In this document: piece by piece, positions 45,068 to 57,810 of the stretch
Layout of the letters: each line of letters begins with the position of its first letter
How positions within the stretch are numbered: the stretch's first letter is position 1
Source: Melastoma dodecandrum
Lineage: Eukaryota > Streptophyta > Magnoliopsida > Myrtales > Melastomataceae
Length of the DNA stretch: 64,000 bases
Direction of reading: 5' to 3'
NCBI GenBank assembly: GCA_029817715.1
Contig: JARUPY010000423.1
Location: forward strand, 1-64,000
The notes under the pieces: model-generated
Told to the model about the DNA's origin: nothing
Seen by the model: the letters and a program-made list of their open reading frames with translations, nothing else
Database searches by the model: none
Translations under genes and position numbers: made by a program

Positions 45068-46957
45068 CTATTTGACAGGCCAATCCATCACAGCTCGAAT
45101 CTTCGAGGGATCAGTTGAGACACCCCTGTGATCGATAAAATGGCCCAAGTACTCCACCTTCTTACATCCAAAAACACATTTGGATCTTTTAGCAAACAAC
45201 GTATGCTTCCTAAGCAGGGAAAAAGTTAGCTGTAGTTGCTGCAAATGAGTTTCTCTCGAGCTACTATAAATCAGAATATTGTCAAAGAATACTAAAATGA
45301 ATTTTCTCAAATAGGGCCTGAAAATAGCATTCATAAGACTTTGGAAGGTTGCTGGGGCATTCGTTAAGCCAAATGGAATAACCAATAATTCATAGTGACC
45401 GTCGTGTGTCCGAAAGGCTGTTTTATGAATATCCTTGGGGTCCATACGAATTTGATGATAGCCGGCCCTTAGATCTATCTTGGAGAAAATGGAAGCTCCA
45501 TCCAACTCATCCAGCAACTCCTCAATAACGGGTATGGGATATTTATCCTTCACCGTTTGCTTATTCAATTCTCGATAGTCAATACACATTCGCCAAGTTC
45601 CGTCCTTCTTCTTAACCAAAACAATGGGAGATGAAAAAGAGCTTTTGCTGTCCCGGATGACCCCAGAATCCAACAGCTCTCGTACCATCCGCTCTATTAC
45701 ATCTTTTTGGGCTGCAGAATGCCTATATGGTCTCACATTGATCCCTTGGACACCCTCTTTCAACATGATCGAATGATCGTGCCCCCTGAAGGGAGGTAGC
45801 CCTGTAGGTTCCTGGAACACATCCTGAAAATCTAACAGAACCTTCTCCACCCATTTTGTATCACTCGCCTCAGCAGAACCACAACTGAATATGGAGTAAG
45901 ATGCGGAACAAACCATCCAATTGCTATTATTCGAGGTTTCGGAAGTCTGCAGACTGTCACCACTAACCATATGCAATTGAGTATCATTGCCCTGCTCACA
46001 AATGCCCTGTAACATGACAGATTCTCCCTTCCACCAAAATCTCATTGTCGACAATTTAAAGTTCCAGGTAATGTGCCCTAGCCGACTCAGCCAATGGACC
46101 CCCAAGATCATCTCACACCCCCCTAAAGCCAGCACATAGAAATCAGCGTGGAACTCCATTCCTTGGATAACCCAAGTCAAATGTGGAATCATTCGGTTAC
46201 AAAGTACGCTTCTGCCATCTGCTACCGCCACAGTTACTGGGGTAATGGGTTTTACTACAACATTAATTCCTTCGATAATTCTGGAGTCCAAGAAATTATG
46301 TGTACTCCCACTATCCACCAAAATATGCAATAATCTTCTCTTGTAATTGCCAAGAACCTTCATGGTTCTTACGCCCTCTCCTCCTATTTCACCATTGAGA
46401 GCATATAAACTGGCCCTAATATCTTCTATTTTCCTCTCCCCTACTGGTAATGATTCCCCATTATCCAAAACAGGATCCTCCCATGTTTCCACAATCAAGG
46501 AATATAACTGCTTCTTAAGGCACTTATGATTCTGGCTAAAAGGTTCGTTACAGGTGAAATACAACCCTTTTAATCTTCTTTCATCTACTTCTTCTTGAGT
46601 TAATCGTCTTCTGCCCACTGATGCAAAAACACTGACAGGAATGGTAGGACTAATCCTTGATTCAGCCGCCTTCTCAGCAACAGATCGTCCCAACTTCGAA
46701 TTGATTGACTCCCGATCCTTGTTCTCTGTGAATACACCACTCTTCCCATGCATCATTGTTTGGTTACTCCTGGCCAATCTAAAAGGCTTACTTACAGCCG
46801 TACTCGTCTCACCCGGAGGCACATCCCGACTGATTATGCGGGCATTAGTCTGCACCGTCAGCAAATCAGTTGGCTCCAATAACCATAAGGTGCTCCTGTA
46901 CTCTTCCTTAAGTCCATTAATGAATAGACTTACTTGAAAGGCCATTAGTAAGTCCAA
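45068..46957 (-). pseudogene. Gypsy-2 gag C-terminus, protease and reverse transcriptase
   Basis: A 629-codon open frame. It contains the gag end (LFINGLKEEYRSTLWLL), knuckle-like FTCNEPFSQNHKC, protease LHILVDSGSTHNFLD with DSG intact, and RT motifs ([45 protein letters not shown]). The catalytic block reads FFDNILIYS: the second Asp of FxDD is Asn, which should abolish polymerase activity although the frame is open. Confidence 0.9.
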
Positions 46958-46960
46958 TTT

Positions 46961-47560
46961 TTACAAAACTCGCCTCAAACACACATCGAACTCCTCCATA
47001 TACGCATACAAGTTATCGAACTCCCCTTCCTGCTTTAAATTTTTCATCTTACCCATTGGATCCTCAAACACTTCTTTTCCAAACCTCTTATTCAGCGCAT
47101 CCACATAATCTTTCCACTTTATCGCTGTATTACCACTCCTATTCTTCATGACCATGTAATGCCATTGGACTGCGCCTCCAAACAAATACAGGGAAGCCAA
47201 TTGTACCTTCTTGTCATTCGGCACACTCTCTAGTTCAAAGTACCGCTGACCTTTGTACAACCAATCTTCTAAGTTTGTTCCATCGAAGTCTGGAAATTCG
47301 ATTTTAGGTAAAACAAAACTATGAGAATTCCGGATTCTGCCTTCCCCACCAACTTCCATCCTCGACTCCGGAGTTACTCCTTCCGCTACAGACAAATCTG
47401 TATCCCTCAGCTTCTCAGTTCCACAAACAAATTTCTTCATCGCCTCCCATTGCGTCGACGTCTGGGCTTGTATTTCCTGCACCTGCGACACAAGAGTTTT
47501 CATCTGTTCTGCCAAACTTCTCATGACCACTCCGAACGCTTCCTGCTCCTTCCACATCTC
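46961..47560 (-). pseudogene. Gypsy-2 gag
   Basis: Coiled-coil amino-terminus, then LPKIEFPDFDGTNLEDWLY, KKVQLASLYLFGGAVQWHY and FGKEVFEDPMGKMKNLKQE. A stop at 46961 separates it from the continuing frame. Strong similarity to Gypsy-1 gag. Confidence 0.87.
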
Positions 47561-47610
47561 CTCCGACCGTGTCTCAACTATTACGACAAGGATCAACGCT
47601 CTGATACCCT

Positions 47611-48091
47611 TGGTCCGTGTAATTAGTAACAAAATGCAGTAGAGCCGATTTGACAGCCATAGTTCAACAATCCCACACAAACAATAAGGAATAACGCAAC
47701 AATTACTCATTCAACAGAATCAACACACGGATCGTCAATTACACCAACCTCCGATAGCCCAATCACCAGATTTACACTTCCACTCGTCACCGCCTTGGGC
47801 GCAACACCACAGCAACTCTGCTGTCTTCTAACAACTTCCACGAACTAACTAACTAACTGCTCCCCCCAACTCAGGCTATTTATCCTCACACACACACACA
47901 CGGCCCACATATACATGGCCTATCATCCCTAACTAATATAAATGCTGCTCCCGTTCCCCACAGCAACAATCTGCTTTCCTCTTCCAAACTTCAGCAGCAT
48001 AGCAGCAACAGAATAGCCAGCCTTCACTGCTACAGCTCCTCTGAGATCTTCACTCCATACTCCAGCTATCTTCAGCAATCTACACGCAACA
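47611..48091 (-). repeat. Gypsy-2 5' LTR
   Basis: 481 bp; pairs with 42610-43088. Confidence 0.9.
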
Positions 48092-48096
48092 GGGGC
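48092..48096. repeat. Target-site duplication, right side of Gypsy-2
   Basis: GGGGC versus GGAGC at 42605. Confidence 0.55.
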
Positions 48097-48677
48097 ACGA
48101 GGCGTGCGTTATCTTGCCGTCGTTGAAGTTGGCTTTCGAAATCGGCCGCTGCCCACAGCGTGCTTCTTGTTCTTCTCCCAAGATCACATGGATCACATCG
48201 TGAGTTACCACCAGCATTCTTAGGTTGATTCTGTGCAAGACTCATTCTCTGGGTGAAGTTTTTGTTGAGTGGACCCTGGATTTGTGTTGGACATGGAAAA
48301 TGTTAGGATCCTGTCTTTCAACTCAACGAGAGTGTGCTGTTTTTCAGTGTTGGAGTCTGTAGGCTGATGGAATTTCTAATGTATATTGTTCGTTGTAAAT
48401 AGGGAGGGGTGGCGATGTATGATGCAAGCCGTGGAGCCGTGGATTGTTTCCGTTGAAGCCCTTGACGATTGTCTTGCCAAAGTGTGTCAAGGAAGATGTG
48501 GAGATTCTTTTTGAGGTGCATCGGACGATGGATCCTTTATTTGTCTCACTTTGCTTAGTGTTGCTTTACTCTTGACCCCACAACCTATGCAATCTATGCA
48601 ATGCAGGAGAAGAGATGTTCATCAGAAGAGACTTCAAAGTCAAGGCTTTCAGAACACACCATGTCATACCAGACCAG
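48097..48677 (+). pseudogene. Nuclear tRNase Z pseudogene: rest of exon 1, exons 2 and 3
   Basis: 48097-48180 continues exon 1 (EACVILPSLKLAFEIGRC). Then, after a small deletion and frame change, it reads FLFFSQDHMDHI; the metal-binding HxHxDH has lost its first His (normally SHxHxDH). About 48403-48535 is exon 2: GGVAMYDASRG then, frameshifted, KPLTIVLPKCVKEDVEILF, matching the TRZ segment after the motif. 48607-48677 is exon 3: MFIRRDFKVKAFRTHHVIP before a GTGATT donor. Order and spacing fit the Arabidopsis TRZ1/TRZ2 proteins (about 280 aa, metallo-beta-lactamase fold). Confidence 0.87.
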
Positions 48678-48764
48678 GTGATTTTATATGCTTGCACTGC
48701 TAATGTGTATGCTCATTTACTTCTTGCTTTCAAATTACTAATCGATTATTTCCTCGTATATCAG

Positions 48765-48781
48765 GATTATATTGTGTACTC
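48765..48781 (+). pseudogene. tRNase Z pseudogene, start of exon 4
   Basis: After an AG acceptor the codons read DYIVYS, continuing the HVIPxQGYVxYS stretch of TRZ. Copia-2 cuts the exon at 48781; the exon resumes at 63052. Confidence 0.8.
48777..48781. repeat. Target-site duplication, left side of Copia-2
   Basis: TACTC; the partner at 63047-63051 is TACAC. Confidence 0.5.
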
Positions 48782-49049
48782 TGTTACACTAAGAGGGGGG
48801 GTGAATTAGTGTTAATCTTCAAATTCGGATTTTAACGCTTTTTCGTTTTACCCCGCAGCGGAAGAAAGCTTATGTTAAACGGAACCGCAAATAGGTTTCT
48901 GTACAACAGAACGTTCAAGTGTGTTCGCAATTTGTTTGATTGGACACAAGTATTTTTATAGTGGTTCAGCAAATTGCTTACATCCACTCTTCACCCAGAT
49001 ATTTGGATGGTTTCCACTCAAATGTATCTTTGTACAAATTACACAAATG

Positions 49050-49620
49050 ATTGCAACTGAAATCAGATCCAAAGGTTCTGTACAATAGAAGCTTGAGTGC
49101 AGAGCACAGACCAGAAGGTTCTGTACCGTAGAGGCTCGTTATGTAGCACAAACCCGAAGGTTCTGTACTATAGTAACTTAGGCTCAATACAGACCAGAAG
49201 GTTCTGTATCGTAGTGAGTTCGGCATAACACAGACCAGAGGGTTCTGTGTCGAAGTAACTTAGGCACAACACAGATCAGAGGATTCTTTGTCGAAGAGAC
49301 TTAGGCACAATACAGACCAGAAGGTTCTGTGTCGAAGAAGGTTTGGCACAAACACAGACTAGAAGGTTCTGTGTCGAAGAAGGTAAGCACGACACTGACC
49401 AGAAGGTTCTATGTCGAAGAAGGTTTGGCACAACATAGACCAGAAGGTTCTGTGTCGAAGAAGGTAAGCACGACACTGACCAGAAAGGTTCTGTGTCGAA
49501 GAAGGTTAGGCACAATACTGACCAGAAGGTTCTGTGTCAGACGTGTTAACCTTCTATAGCACAGATCAAGAGATTTTGTACTGTAAGCGTCAACCTTCTA
49601 TAGAACAGATCCAAGGAATT
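49050..49620. repeat. Degenerate ~41 bp tandem repeat in the Copia-2 LTR
   Basis: Units contain AGAAGGTTCTGTGTCGAAGA followed by AGG-TTAGGCACAACACAGACC-type sequence. About 12 imperfect copies, also present in the other LTR. Confidence 0.8.
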
Positions 49621-50069
49621 CTGTATCACAGAAGGTATAGCACAGACCGTCAGTTTCTGTACCAAGAATGTGTCAATCTTTAACAAAACCAAAAATGGTT
49701 CGTATTAGAAATGACTTGTGTGAGAAGCACAGATCTGAAAGATTCTGTACTAAGAGTTGTCAACCTTCTAATGAACAGACCGTGAGGGTCTGTAGCAAAA
49801 GTGACAAAGAGAATGTATGCACAGAACGTAGAGTACTGTACTACAGAGAGTTGTACAGACCGTAAGGTTCTGCACTAAGGTAGATTCAGACCTTAAGGTT
49901 CTTGCTCTACAGGAGGTTGTACAGATCCGAAGATTCTGCACTACAGGAGGTTGCACGCATTAACGTGACTAACAATGTAGCAAGTGCGCAATCCCTCAAG
50001 GAAAACGACTTCGTAGCGTACCCCACACGAGTACGTAGCAAACCCTACGCAAGCAGACAACGTTCCCTT

Positions 50070-50270
50070 TGTCTTAGGGTGGACAACGTATCCTTTGTCC
50101 TAGGATGAACAGCGTGCCCTCTGTCCTGGGGTGACAGCCTTCCTCCTGTCCTGAGGTTGAACAGCGTTCCCTCTGTTCTGGGGTGACAGCCTTCCTCCTG
50201 TCCTGAGGTGATAACCTTCCTCTTGTCCTGAGGTGACAACCTTCCTCTTGTCCTGAGGTTCCTGTACACA
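50070..50270. repeat. ~25-28 bp tandem repeat in the Copia-2 LTR
   Basis: Repeated GACAACCTTCCTCTTGTCCT plus GAGGT-type units, seven or more copies, also found at about 61690-61950. Confidence 0.8.
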
Positions 50271-51258
50271 GAGCTCCACACAACAGAAGCTGGTTAGTCC
50301 CTCACCTTCTGTGCTCCCGAGGTTCAGCCCTTCTCTCCGACCCGCTGCACGTTGATCACACGACCTCCAGCCGTGCCTCCAGCCAACGTATCCTGCAGCT
50401 TCCAGTCGAGTCCCTCGAGCCCCCGAGTCACTCTCCCAAAAGGTTTCACCAACGATGCAGCTTCCGCCGGTAGTGCTCCTCGTGTGACTAACTCGAACGA
50501 ATGAAAGAACTAAAGCTCAAGCACACGCTCTCTCTGATCAGAATGGGATGAGGGAAAAATGAATGTTCTGTATGTTATTTGTGAATGGGAGAGAGCATGG
50601 CCTTTTATACAGGCAAAGAAAATAGAATACAAAAGGTAAAAATAAAAACCTAATATGCAAAATAAGAAATTAAAAGTTAGTTTACATAATAAACAGAATG
50701 AAATACACGTGCATGCATTCAACAATGGATATGATCATATCAAAATAAAATATGGATATGATTATTTCCCTAAATAATGCAGCACAGAAGGATATCGTAG
50801 AAGGTTCTGCTTGATAGCCTTCTACAGATGGAAACAATCGAAGATTTGTTTCCATTGGGGTAAATGTTCGTTCTATCCTGATAAAGAACACACGTGAGAT
50901 TGTATCTGGACAGGTGGTGGTGATAGGTATCCAAATAACGGTCATATAGAGGTCGTAAGAGCTTACAGAAGCCTGTAGACCAACTAGTAGAACCTTTCCA
51001 TAAATAGAGATCTTATTTCCTTCTATAAGAAATATTATCTCCAATATGATTATTTGGAAACCAAATCGTGGCAATTTGATCAGATAAATATCTTAATCAT
51101 ATCTCAGCATATTTCGTAATTAAATAATTGATAACTATTCATTTAATTACAAAAATAATTCTTACAAGAAGTCCTTAATAATAGAAGCTTCTGTAGAATA
51201 GAATGTTCGACCTTCTGTAGTACAGAGGGTCCGGTTCATCATCAAAACCGTCCCAACA

Positions 51259-54200
51259 ATCTCCCCCTTTTTGATGATGACAAAACATTCATCGTTGAGG
51301 GAAATGTTTTCGCAAGAACTCCCCCTAACTCCCCCTAAATAGATGAGAGTAAGAGTCTCGCGTTTGTATAGAACCATAAGGTTTGTGTGAAACAGAGCAT
51401 AGAAGCTTCTGTTATAAAGAAGGTTATTTACCGAGCACAAAGGCTTCTGTGATTTATACAGAGCGTGGAGCTTCTGTATTTAGCCCGACAAAAATGATGG
51501 TATTTCATTTCTGCACTCCCAGCAATAGTGACTTTAAAAAGATCACGAATCGCATTCCCTGCAGAAGGTTGCAATTATGAGCTATATCAGTCTCATAGGC
51601 TTCTATATCGTAGATGGTATAGCCTTCTACGACCCATTGAGTTATAGAAAATGAAGGATTTTTCTATAACCAATACAGAGCTAGGTACTCCCCCTCAACA
51701 CAATTTTCTCCCCCTTTTTGTCACATCAAAAAGAAGTTATTTGAAGGTTGAAAAAGAAGAGTAAGTTTCTTGCAGAAGGTATGACATAGCATTCATAACC
51801 ATCATGCAGAAGGTAGTTTTTATTCTTGCAGAGGGTAGAAAACAGAAAGTTCAAAACCATCATGCAGAATATAGCGCAGAAGGTATGACAGAAAGTTCAA
51901 TACCATACTGCTGAAAGGAAATGTGTCCACGAGGTGGCACTTATTACAATCTAGTAGACCACATAAATCAGTTTTTGATCTAGCCTAGAAATGCAGAAAA
52001 GAAAAGAAACAGCAACTAAAGAGATCACTCGTCAGCAGAATCCTTTTCCAGATGCATTGCGCAGAAGCTTGTCCTGGCGTTCCACTAAGCGAATCAGGTC
52101 AGTGACCATTCGCTGAAGGACGCGGATGTCTTCCCCTAGATTGAGGAGAGCCATGTTATCCACAGGGACTTGAGCTTCAAGCAGATGATGAAGGACGTCA
52201 CCGACCAGCAGGCTTAGCAGCAGAGGGTCGAGCAGAAGATGCTTCAGCATTCTTCTTGGCCTCTAGAAGCTTATCCTCATCATCACGGCGCAGAATCCTG
52301 TGACCTCCCTTTCAGGGTCCAGGTAGAGCCCTTCCTCAACATAATGCATGCTGGCTATAATTTGTTGTCCAAAAGTGCCAACTTTCCACTTTTCTTGAAA
52401 AGTAGAAGCATCAGTAGAGACACGAGCTAATTTCAGAAGGCCGGCGATTACCTGGCCATAAGGGAGAGCTTTCCCAGCCGTATTGCAGCATCTTTTCAAG
52501 TGGGAGAACACTAGCAAACCAAGATTAAAGGGAATGCCCTTCAGGATATGAGCTATCAACGTCGCATCATTTGGAGTGATGGTGTCGATGCTTCCAGTTC
52601 TTGTTAGAAAGGCAGGAACAGAACCACTCGATGCAAGAATACGAGTTTTGAGATCCCAGCTTGGTGGACTCAAGGTACTTGGTCGCTTGGACTTTCTGTC
52701 CCAAGATGATGCTATAGGAATTCTTCTCTTTCCATGTCTGTCAGAGGATCATGCTCCATACAGCTGAACAATTGATTCACATACATGGGCAGAGAATACG
52801 CAGTGTGACCCCTTCCAATGACTGTCTTTATGAACTTGGCATGCGGACCCGGTTCATGGAACGTGATGTTCGCATAGAACTCTCTCAAAGGAGAGACAGG
52901 CAGCCTCTGGCATATGTCTCACAGAAGGTTCTCAAACCGATTCTATCCAGGAGAGGGACAATATCAAGTCCATTAGCCGCAAACCAGTTAAAATCGATCC
53001 GCTTAAAGGTGGCAATCTGCCTACCCGCAGCATCACATTTAGGCAGTTTATCATCGGCCAAAAACAGTTTCTATCTCCTTCTTAGAGACAAGAGGATTTA
53101 CCGGAAAGATAAGGCGAATCCAGGTCCTCTGTGAAGGTGTCCTCAGGAATAGGTTTCTCTGGGGACTTGGTCTTTTTTGGCAGCCATATCAATGATAGAG
53201 GTGCTGACCGTCTCGGGCTCTTTCCGTTTTCAGCCTGGTCCTAGAGGAGACTCCTCCGGGTTTCATGGCATCATGGAGATAGCTTTTTGGTAGGAGTGGT
53301 TGCATGCTTCCGAGATGGCCTTCTTGCGGCTCAAGAAGCGACTCCTTTTAGCTTGAGATCAGGGGAGACGGTTATGACAGGAGCAGAAAACCTCCTTGTC
53401 AGACTCGTCAGGCACATCCATCAGCAGGGGGGATCTCCACCTCCTCATCAGACGCGAACAATCTCAGCAGTAGGGTCGACAGGGAGTGTATCACTTGTCG
53501 CAGTAGAACCTTTGACAGAGGCCTTAGGAACAGAGCACTCAGGCCACAGAAGGCTCAGAGACAGAGGGTTCCACCGTCATGACGATTGGAGGTTCCTTCT
53601 GGGTTGTATCTTCTACGGAGACTTGGACTTTTGAGGGCCCTTCGTCTGTGGAGATGAGAGGCATGCCATCGAGAGTCTCAACGGCAGCAATGGTCTGGTC
53701 ATTTGCAGGTGAGATGGGTTTCTCCGGCGAGGAAGGGGGTGGAGTCCTGCTCGCAGATGATGCAGGCTTCTCCGATCCAGAGGCGCGAGCCTTCTTTCTT
53801 CCATGCCTTAGCCTTTTTCCCTCAAGGATTTCACTTTGGGTGGCCATGGACACAGAGAAATCGAAAGTTTTTGAGGTTAGGGCAAGAACAAGGAAGTTTC
53901 AAGGTTGAAGATGAAGTGTGAAGATGGAGAGTCACGGTTTAATGATTTTAACCACCCTCCGAATGCCTTCTTTTGGGAAGAAAATATTCTCCCGCCCAAA
54001 ATACTCATGATTTTGATTTTTCAAGATGAAAACCGTCATTTCACGAATGACATGCATCAGAATATATGGGGAATATTTGTTTCCTTTTTATAATAGGAAA
54101 TCTGACGGTTCTGCAACGCAGAGGTGGTTTCATAACCTTCTGTTGCAAGCTTCTTCAGTGTAGAAGAGTCGAATATTATGGATATTATATCCAAAATATA

Positions 54201-54500
54201 TTATTAGGATTATTAATTTCCTAATAGAAACGATATGGATCAGAACAAATATTTTTATTTGATTATGATTATATCTAAATATTTTACTGGATAATAATTG
54301 ATATCTCCAGACGTAAACTTCCAATTTAATTGGAAATTACCAAAGTTTAGATTTAAGGTATACATGTCGTTATACCTTCTATAAGATAGATGGTGAAAAT
54401 TCAAGCTTCTATTGTATAGAAAGCTAAAAATTCTAACCTTCTATTGTGAAGAGTACAAGCATGTACCTTCTGTAGAGTAGAAACAGAAGATTATAACCTT
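51259..54500 (-). pseudogene. Copia-2 extra 3' region with env-like/unknown ORF remnants
   Basis: The segment between RNase H and the 3' LTR. Minus-strand frames include a Ser/Pro-rich amino-terminal piece (53853-53539, starting MSMATQSEILEGKRLRHGRK). Another (52673-52263) has ILKGIPFNLGLLVFSHLKR and ALPYGQVIAGLLKLARV. The latter style occurs in plant-retroelement third ORFs and putative transposon proteins, including SIRE-type elements; I cannot assign a function. Between them the frame is broken many times. Motifs such as CTTCTGTAG/CTACAGAAG are scattered through the non-coding parts. Confidence 0.5.
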
Positions 54501-54533
54501 CCCGTAATGAAAGTGCACAAATAAATGTACCTT

Positions 54534-55304
54534 CTATATGGCAGAGTGTAAATGATTATACCTTCTATGATGAAGTGTACGAAAGTGTACCTTTTGTAGT
54601 AAGTTTTTGAAGTTCTTACTTAACTTATTGTCTTCTGAAAAGACATTAAAGAGATGGCAGATTCCTAATTCACTTCTGAAAAGAAAAATTTTTCTTTGTC
54701 CAAGAGGTTTAGTAAAGATATCAGCCAATTGGTTGTTCAGTGTTAATGTATTCCACACTAACAGAACCCTGTTGTACATTATCTCTCAGAAAGTGATGTC
54801 TGAGTTCGATATGCTTCGATCGAGAGTGATACACTGGATTCTTAGCTAGGCTAATAGCACTAGTATTATCACATTTGATCGGAATTTTTGTAAATGAGAG
54901 ACCGTAAGTCCTCAAAGTTGTTGTTTCATCCACAGGAGTTGTGCACAGCAGCTTGCAGCTGCTATATATTCAGCTTCTGCAGTGGAGAGGGCGACATAAG
55001 TCTGCTTCTTAGAAAATCATGAAATCAACATGTTTTCCCATGAGCTGAAAAGTACCACTTGTACTTTTTCTGTCTACCTATACTTCCTGCGAAGTCTGCA
55101 TCCGAATATCCGGTGAGATCAAAGTTTGATTTCTTTGAATACCAGATGCCAAGGTTTTACAGAACCCTGTAGATATCTAAAGATCCTTTTGACCGCAGTC
55201 ATGTGAGATTCTTTAGGTGCTGATTGAAATCCTTGCACAGAGACACACACTAAACAGTATGTCAGGTCTAGAAGCTGTAAGGTACAGAAGAGCAACCTAT
55301 ACAT
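54534..55304 (-). pseudogene. Copia-2 RNase H remnant
   Basis: VKRIFRYLQGSVKPWHLVF (about 55240), then IPIKCDNTSAISLAKNPVYH, SKHIELRHHFLRDNVQQGSV and, frameshifted, NNQLADIFTKPLGQ. Clear Copia RNase H landmarks in at least three frames. Confidence 0.85.
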
Positions 55305-55559
55305 GCCTTCTGTAGAGCTTAACTATCCACTTCTATTTTACCGTTTTCCGTCATTTCTTAGTCCGAGTGATTGAGTATTTGTACCCATTGGACAATAGAC
55401 AAAGGTTTCGTGCCTTCTAGGCCGAATTTTCTACTCTTCCTTCAGAAGCTGCTTAGTGTACTTTTCTTGATGTAAGAATGTACACCTTCTGCAGATTGCT
55501 GAATTTGCGTAAACCCAAGGAAAGAGACGTAAGTTTCTCCCATCATGCTTCCATCTCAC

Positions 55560-56300
55560 AACTCCACTTGACATGAGCCTCTGGAGAATTCATCACAGAG
55601 CGTTTTTCATTCAGTTGAGATCCAAAGATAATGTCATCGACATAGATGCTGGCACGCACAGAACAAAAATGGGGAAGAAAAATGAGAGTTAGCTTATCTG
55701 TGGATTGTGAGAAAGAGTACGTAGTATCCTACTCATTCCTCTTTATTGAAGCCCTTGTTCGACAATGTGAAGGTGCTAAAGTCCTCTCTTACCATAACTC
55801 TAGGAAGCCTGTTTAAGACCATATAAGAGCTCCTGGAGAAGTTTATATGACCATAGTTTCTGTGTTTAGCAGATCCTCGACAACCAGGAGTTGACTTACT
55901 ATAAGACCCTCTTCCCTTGATTTCTCCCATTGAGGAATGCACTTTTATACGTCCATTTTGGTAACAAACTTAAAAGTTGTTTAAAACATGCATAGGCTAA
56001 TAACAATCGTATTGTGCCTCGAGTCGAGCTAACAGGAGCTCTGTCTCATCAAGGTCCGACTATACAAACCCCCTCTTTGTGAGAAGTACCTCCTTAGCCA
56101 ACGAGTCGGGCCTTGTTCCTGCACAAATAATGCCGGACACATTTAGTTTTGTTTCCTGAAGATCCATTTATGTTCCAATGATGTGAACGATTGTCCAGGT
56201 TTAGGAACTAGATGAACCACACTTTGCTCCTTTCGAATTGAATCAAGCTCCTCTTGCAATAGCAAAGTATCCAATTCTGGATCTTTTAGAAGCTCCATAC
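55560..56300 (-). pseudogene. Copia-2 reverse transcriptase remnant
   Basis: The minus strand encodes the catalytic IYVDDIIFGS at about 55644-55618. A degraded LYGLKQ/RAW region lies near 55830-55780, followed by FTLSNKGFNKEE. Multiple stops and indels. Confidence 0.8.
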
Positions 56301-56470
56301 GAATATTCTCTTCCTTGGCTTTTTCTGTGAAAGAAAAGCCGAGTGTTTCATAGAAGGCGTTTACAGTACGTCTTGTCTGTTATGCCTCTGTTAAGAATCT
56401 CCCTATGACTTGGTCTATAGTATGCCGTCATTGATAAAAAGCAGGTGCTGCTCTAATATCACTTTGCTGA

Positions 56471-56990
56471 TTATTCTGAGAATGTTCTTTCAGAATTATC
56501 ATTCGTTTGTTTAAGGTTATTTTTAGACTCTTGAACAGAAGGTTCACCCTTTTCTTTCGTAGAGGGTGGAGTTTCTACCACGAATCTTCTGTAGGTTCTA
56601 GAGATATTAACAAAATTCATCATATGTAATTGATATGAGGAAAGGTCATTAATTTTTACATTAATAGACTCCCATCTATAGTAGAAGTTCTTTTGTTTTA
56701 GAACTCTATAAGCTTTGCTAGACAAAGAGTATCCCAAGAAAGAAGCCCTCATCTGTCTTAGCTTCCGAACTTTCCCAAATTGTCCTTAGAAGATCCTCAA
56801 GAATAAAACCTAGGACATACAAAGGAGTAGAAATAAGGATAATGTTCGATATTTCTCCGCCCTGTAATAGTTGATAGGGAAGATTTCTCAAGTATAGGGT
56901 TCTGAGTATACACCCTATTATGAATATGTTAGCATGCTGTATTAACCAGCTTCTGCCCGATAGAGTTTTCTGTGGAGCGAGAGCTCTCAC
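56471..56990 (-). pseudogene. Copia-2 integrase C-terminal remnant
   Basis: VRALAPQKTL-like start (56990), DEGFFLGILFV, then in the next frame FLGYSLSSKAYRVLKQKNFY and ESINVKINDLS. This is the conserved GIFLGYSxxSKAYRVFN...VEESINVxFxD block of Copia integrases. Confidence 0.83.
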
Positions 56991-57810
56991 ACATCTTTGG
57001 TTCTATAGCACATGTCTATTAGAGTTCTATTTTTTTCCGTTCTGCTAACTCTAAAAATTTAATAGATATAAATAAACATTCTGTTGAGGAGTAAAGGACA
57101 TAAAAAAAAAGAAGAAAAAAATTGTGATCGATACCATGATTCGTCAAAGAAAAGTAGAGAAGTCATGGTTTTCAAACTCAGTACCATGACTCCGTTCTTA
57201 TAGCTTTTACAGAAGATCCAATTTCAGTTATGTAATGTTTCTTTAGCTAGCTTAATGAAAGTTTCAAAAGTGCATCGCTTATGGTGAGTTAGAAAATTTA
57301 ACCTTAACCCACGTTTATCTAGAGTAAGTCATCACCTACAAACAAGACCAGTAAGCCTTCTAACCCGCCGAACTACTCTGAACGCTTAGATAGGTCCCGA
57401 ATAGATTCCATATGTAGAAGTTTCAAGAGGTTGAGAAGTAAAAACTTCCATTCTTGGATTTGAATGAAGATTTAGTTTTTGTTTTTCCCAAGTGAACATG
57501 CTTCACATAAGCGGTCATGCCCAAAAACGGATATTTGGTTAATCCCTTAACCAAATCCTTTTTCACAAGCTTGGATAACAATTTGAAGTTTGAAGTGTCC
57601 CAACCTTCTATGCCACATAGTGGGCTTTCATCTTTTGACTGTTTTTTCCCCCCCCCCCCCAGAAGGCAGTTTTCTGTAGTTACAGAAGCTAATTCTGAGT
57701 CAAGATTTATGTATAGATTGTTTCTCTCTTACGAGTCCCACATGAAGTGAACTTCATTATTCAGGAGTCCGGAAACACTTGTCTTGAGTCAAAAGTTATT
57801 TGTATAACCT

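Larger units (their letters stand above)
42610..48091 (-). mobile_element. Gypsy-2 chromovirus inserted in tRNase Z exon 1
   Basis: Minus-strand element of 5.5 kb. 5' LTR 47611-48091, 3' LTR 42610-43088, starting TGTTGCGTG and ending GGACCA. The primer site (GGTATCAGAGC) is at about 47598-47608 and a polypurine tract adjoins 43089. Order: gag, protease, RT, RNase H, integrase, chromodomain. It is related to Gypsy-1 in gag and pol but has different LTRs. Stops, frameshifts and a mutated RT active site make it inactive. Confidence 0.93.
48782..51258 (-). repeat. Copia-2 3' LTR (2.5 kb)
   Basis: Direct repeat of 59798-63046. Contains two internal tandem arrays (49050-49620 and 50070-50270) and an AT-rich part at 50560-51160. 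The cleaner of the two LTR copies. Confidence 0.88.

Noticed and set aside
49050..50270. CRISPR-like repeat arrays
   Set aside because: Plant retrotransposon LTR tandem repeats without unique spacers; the same arrays occur in both LTRs.
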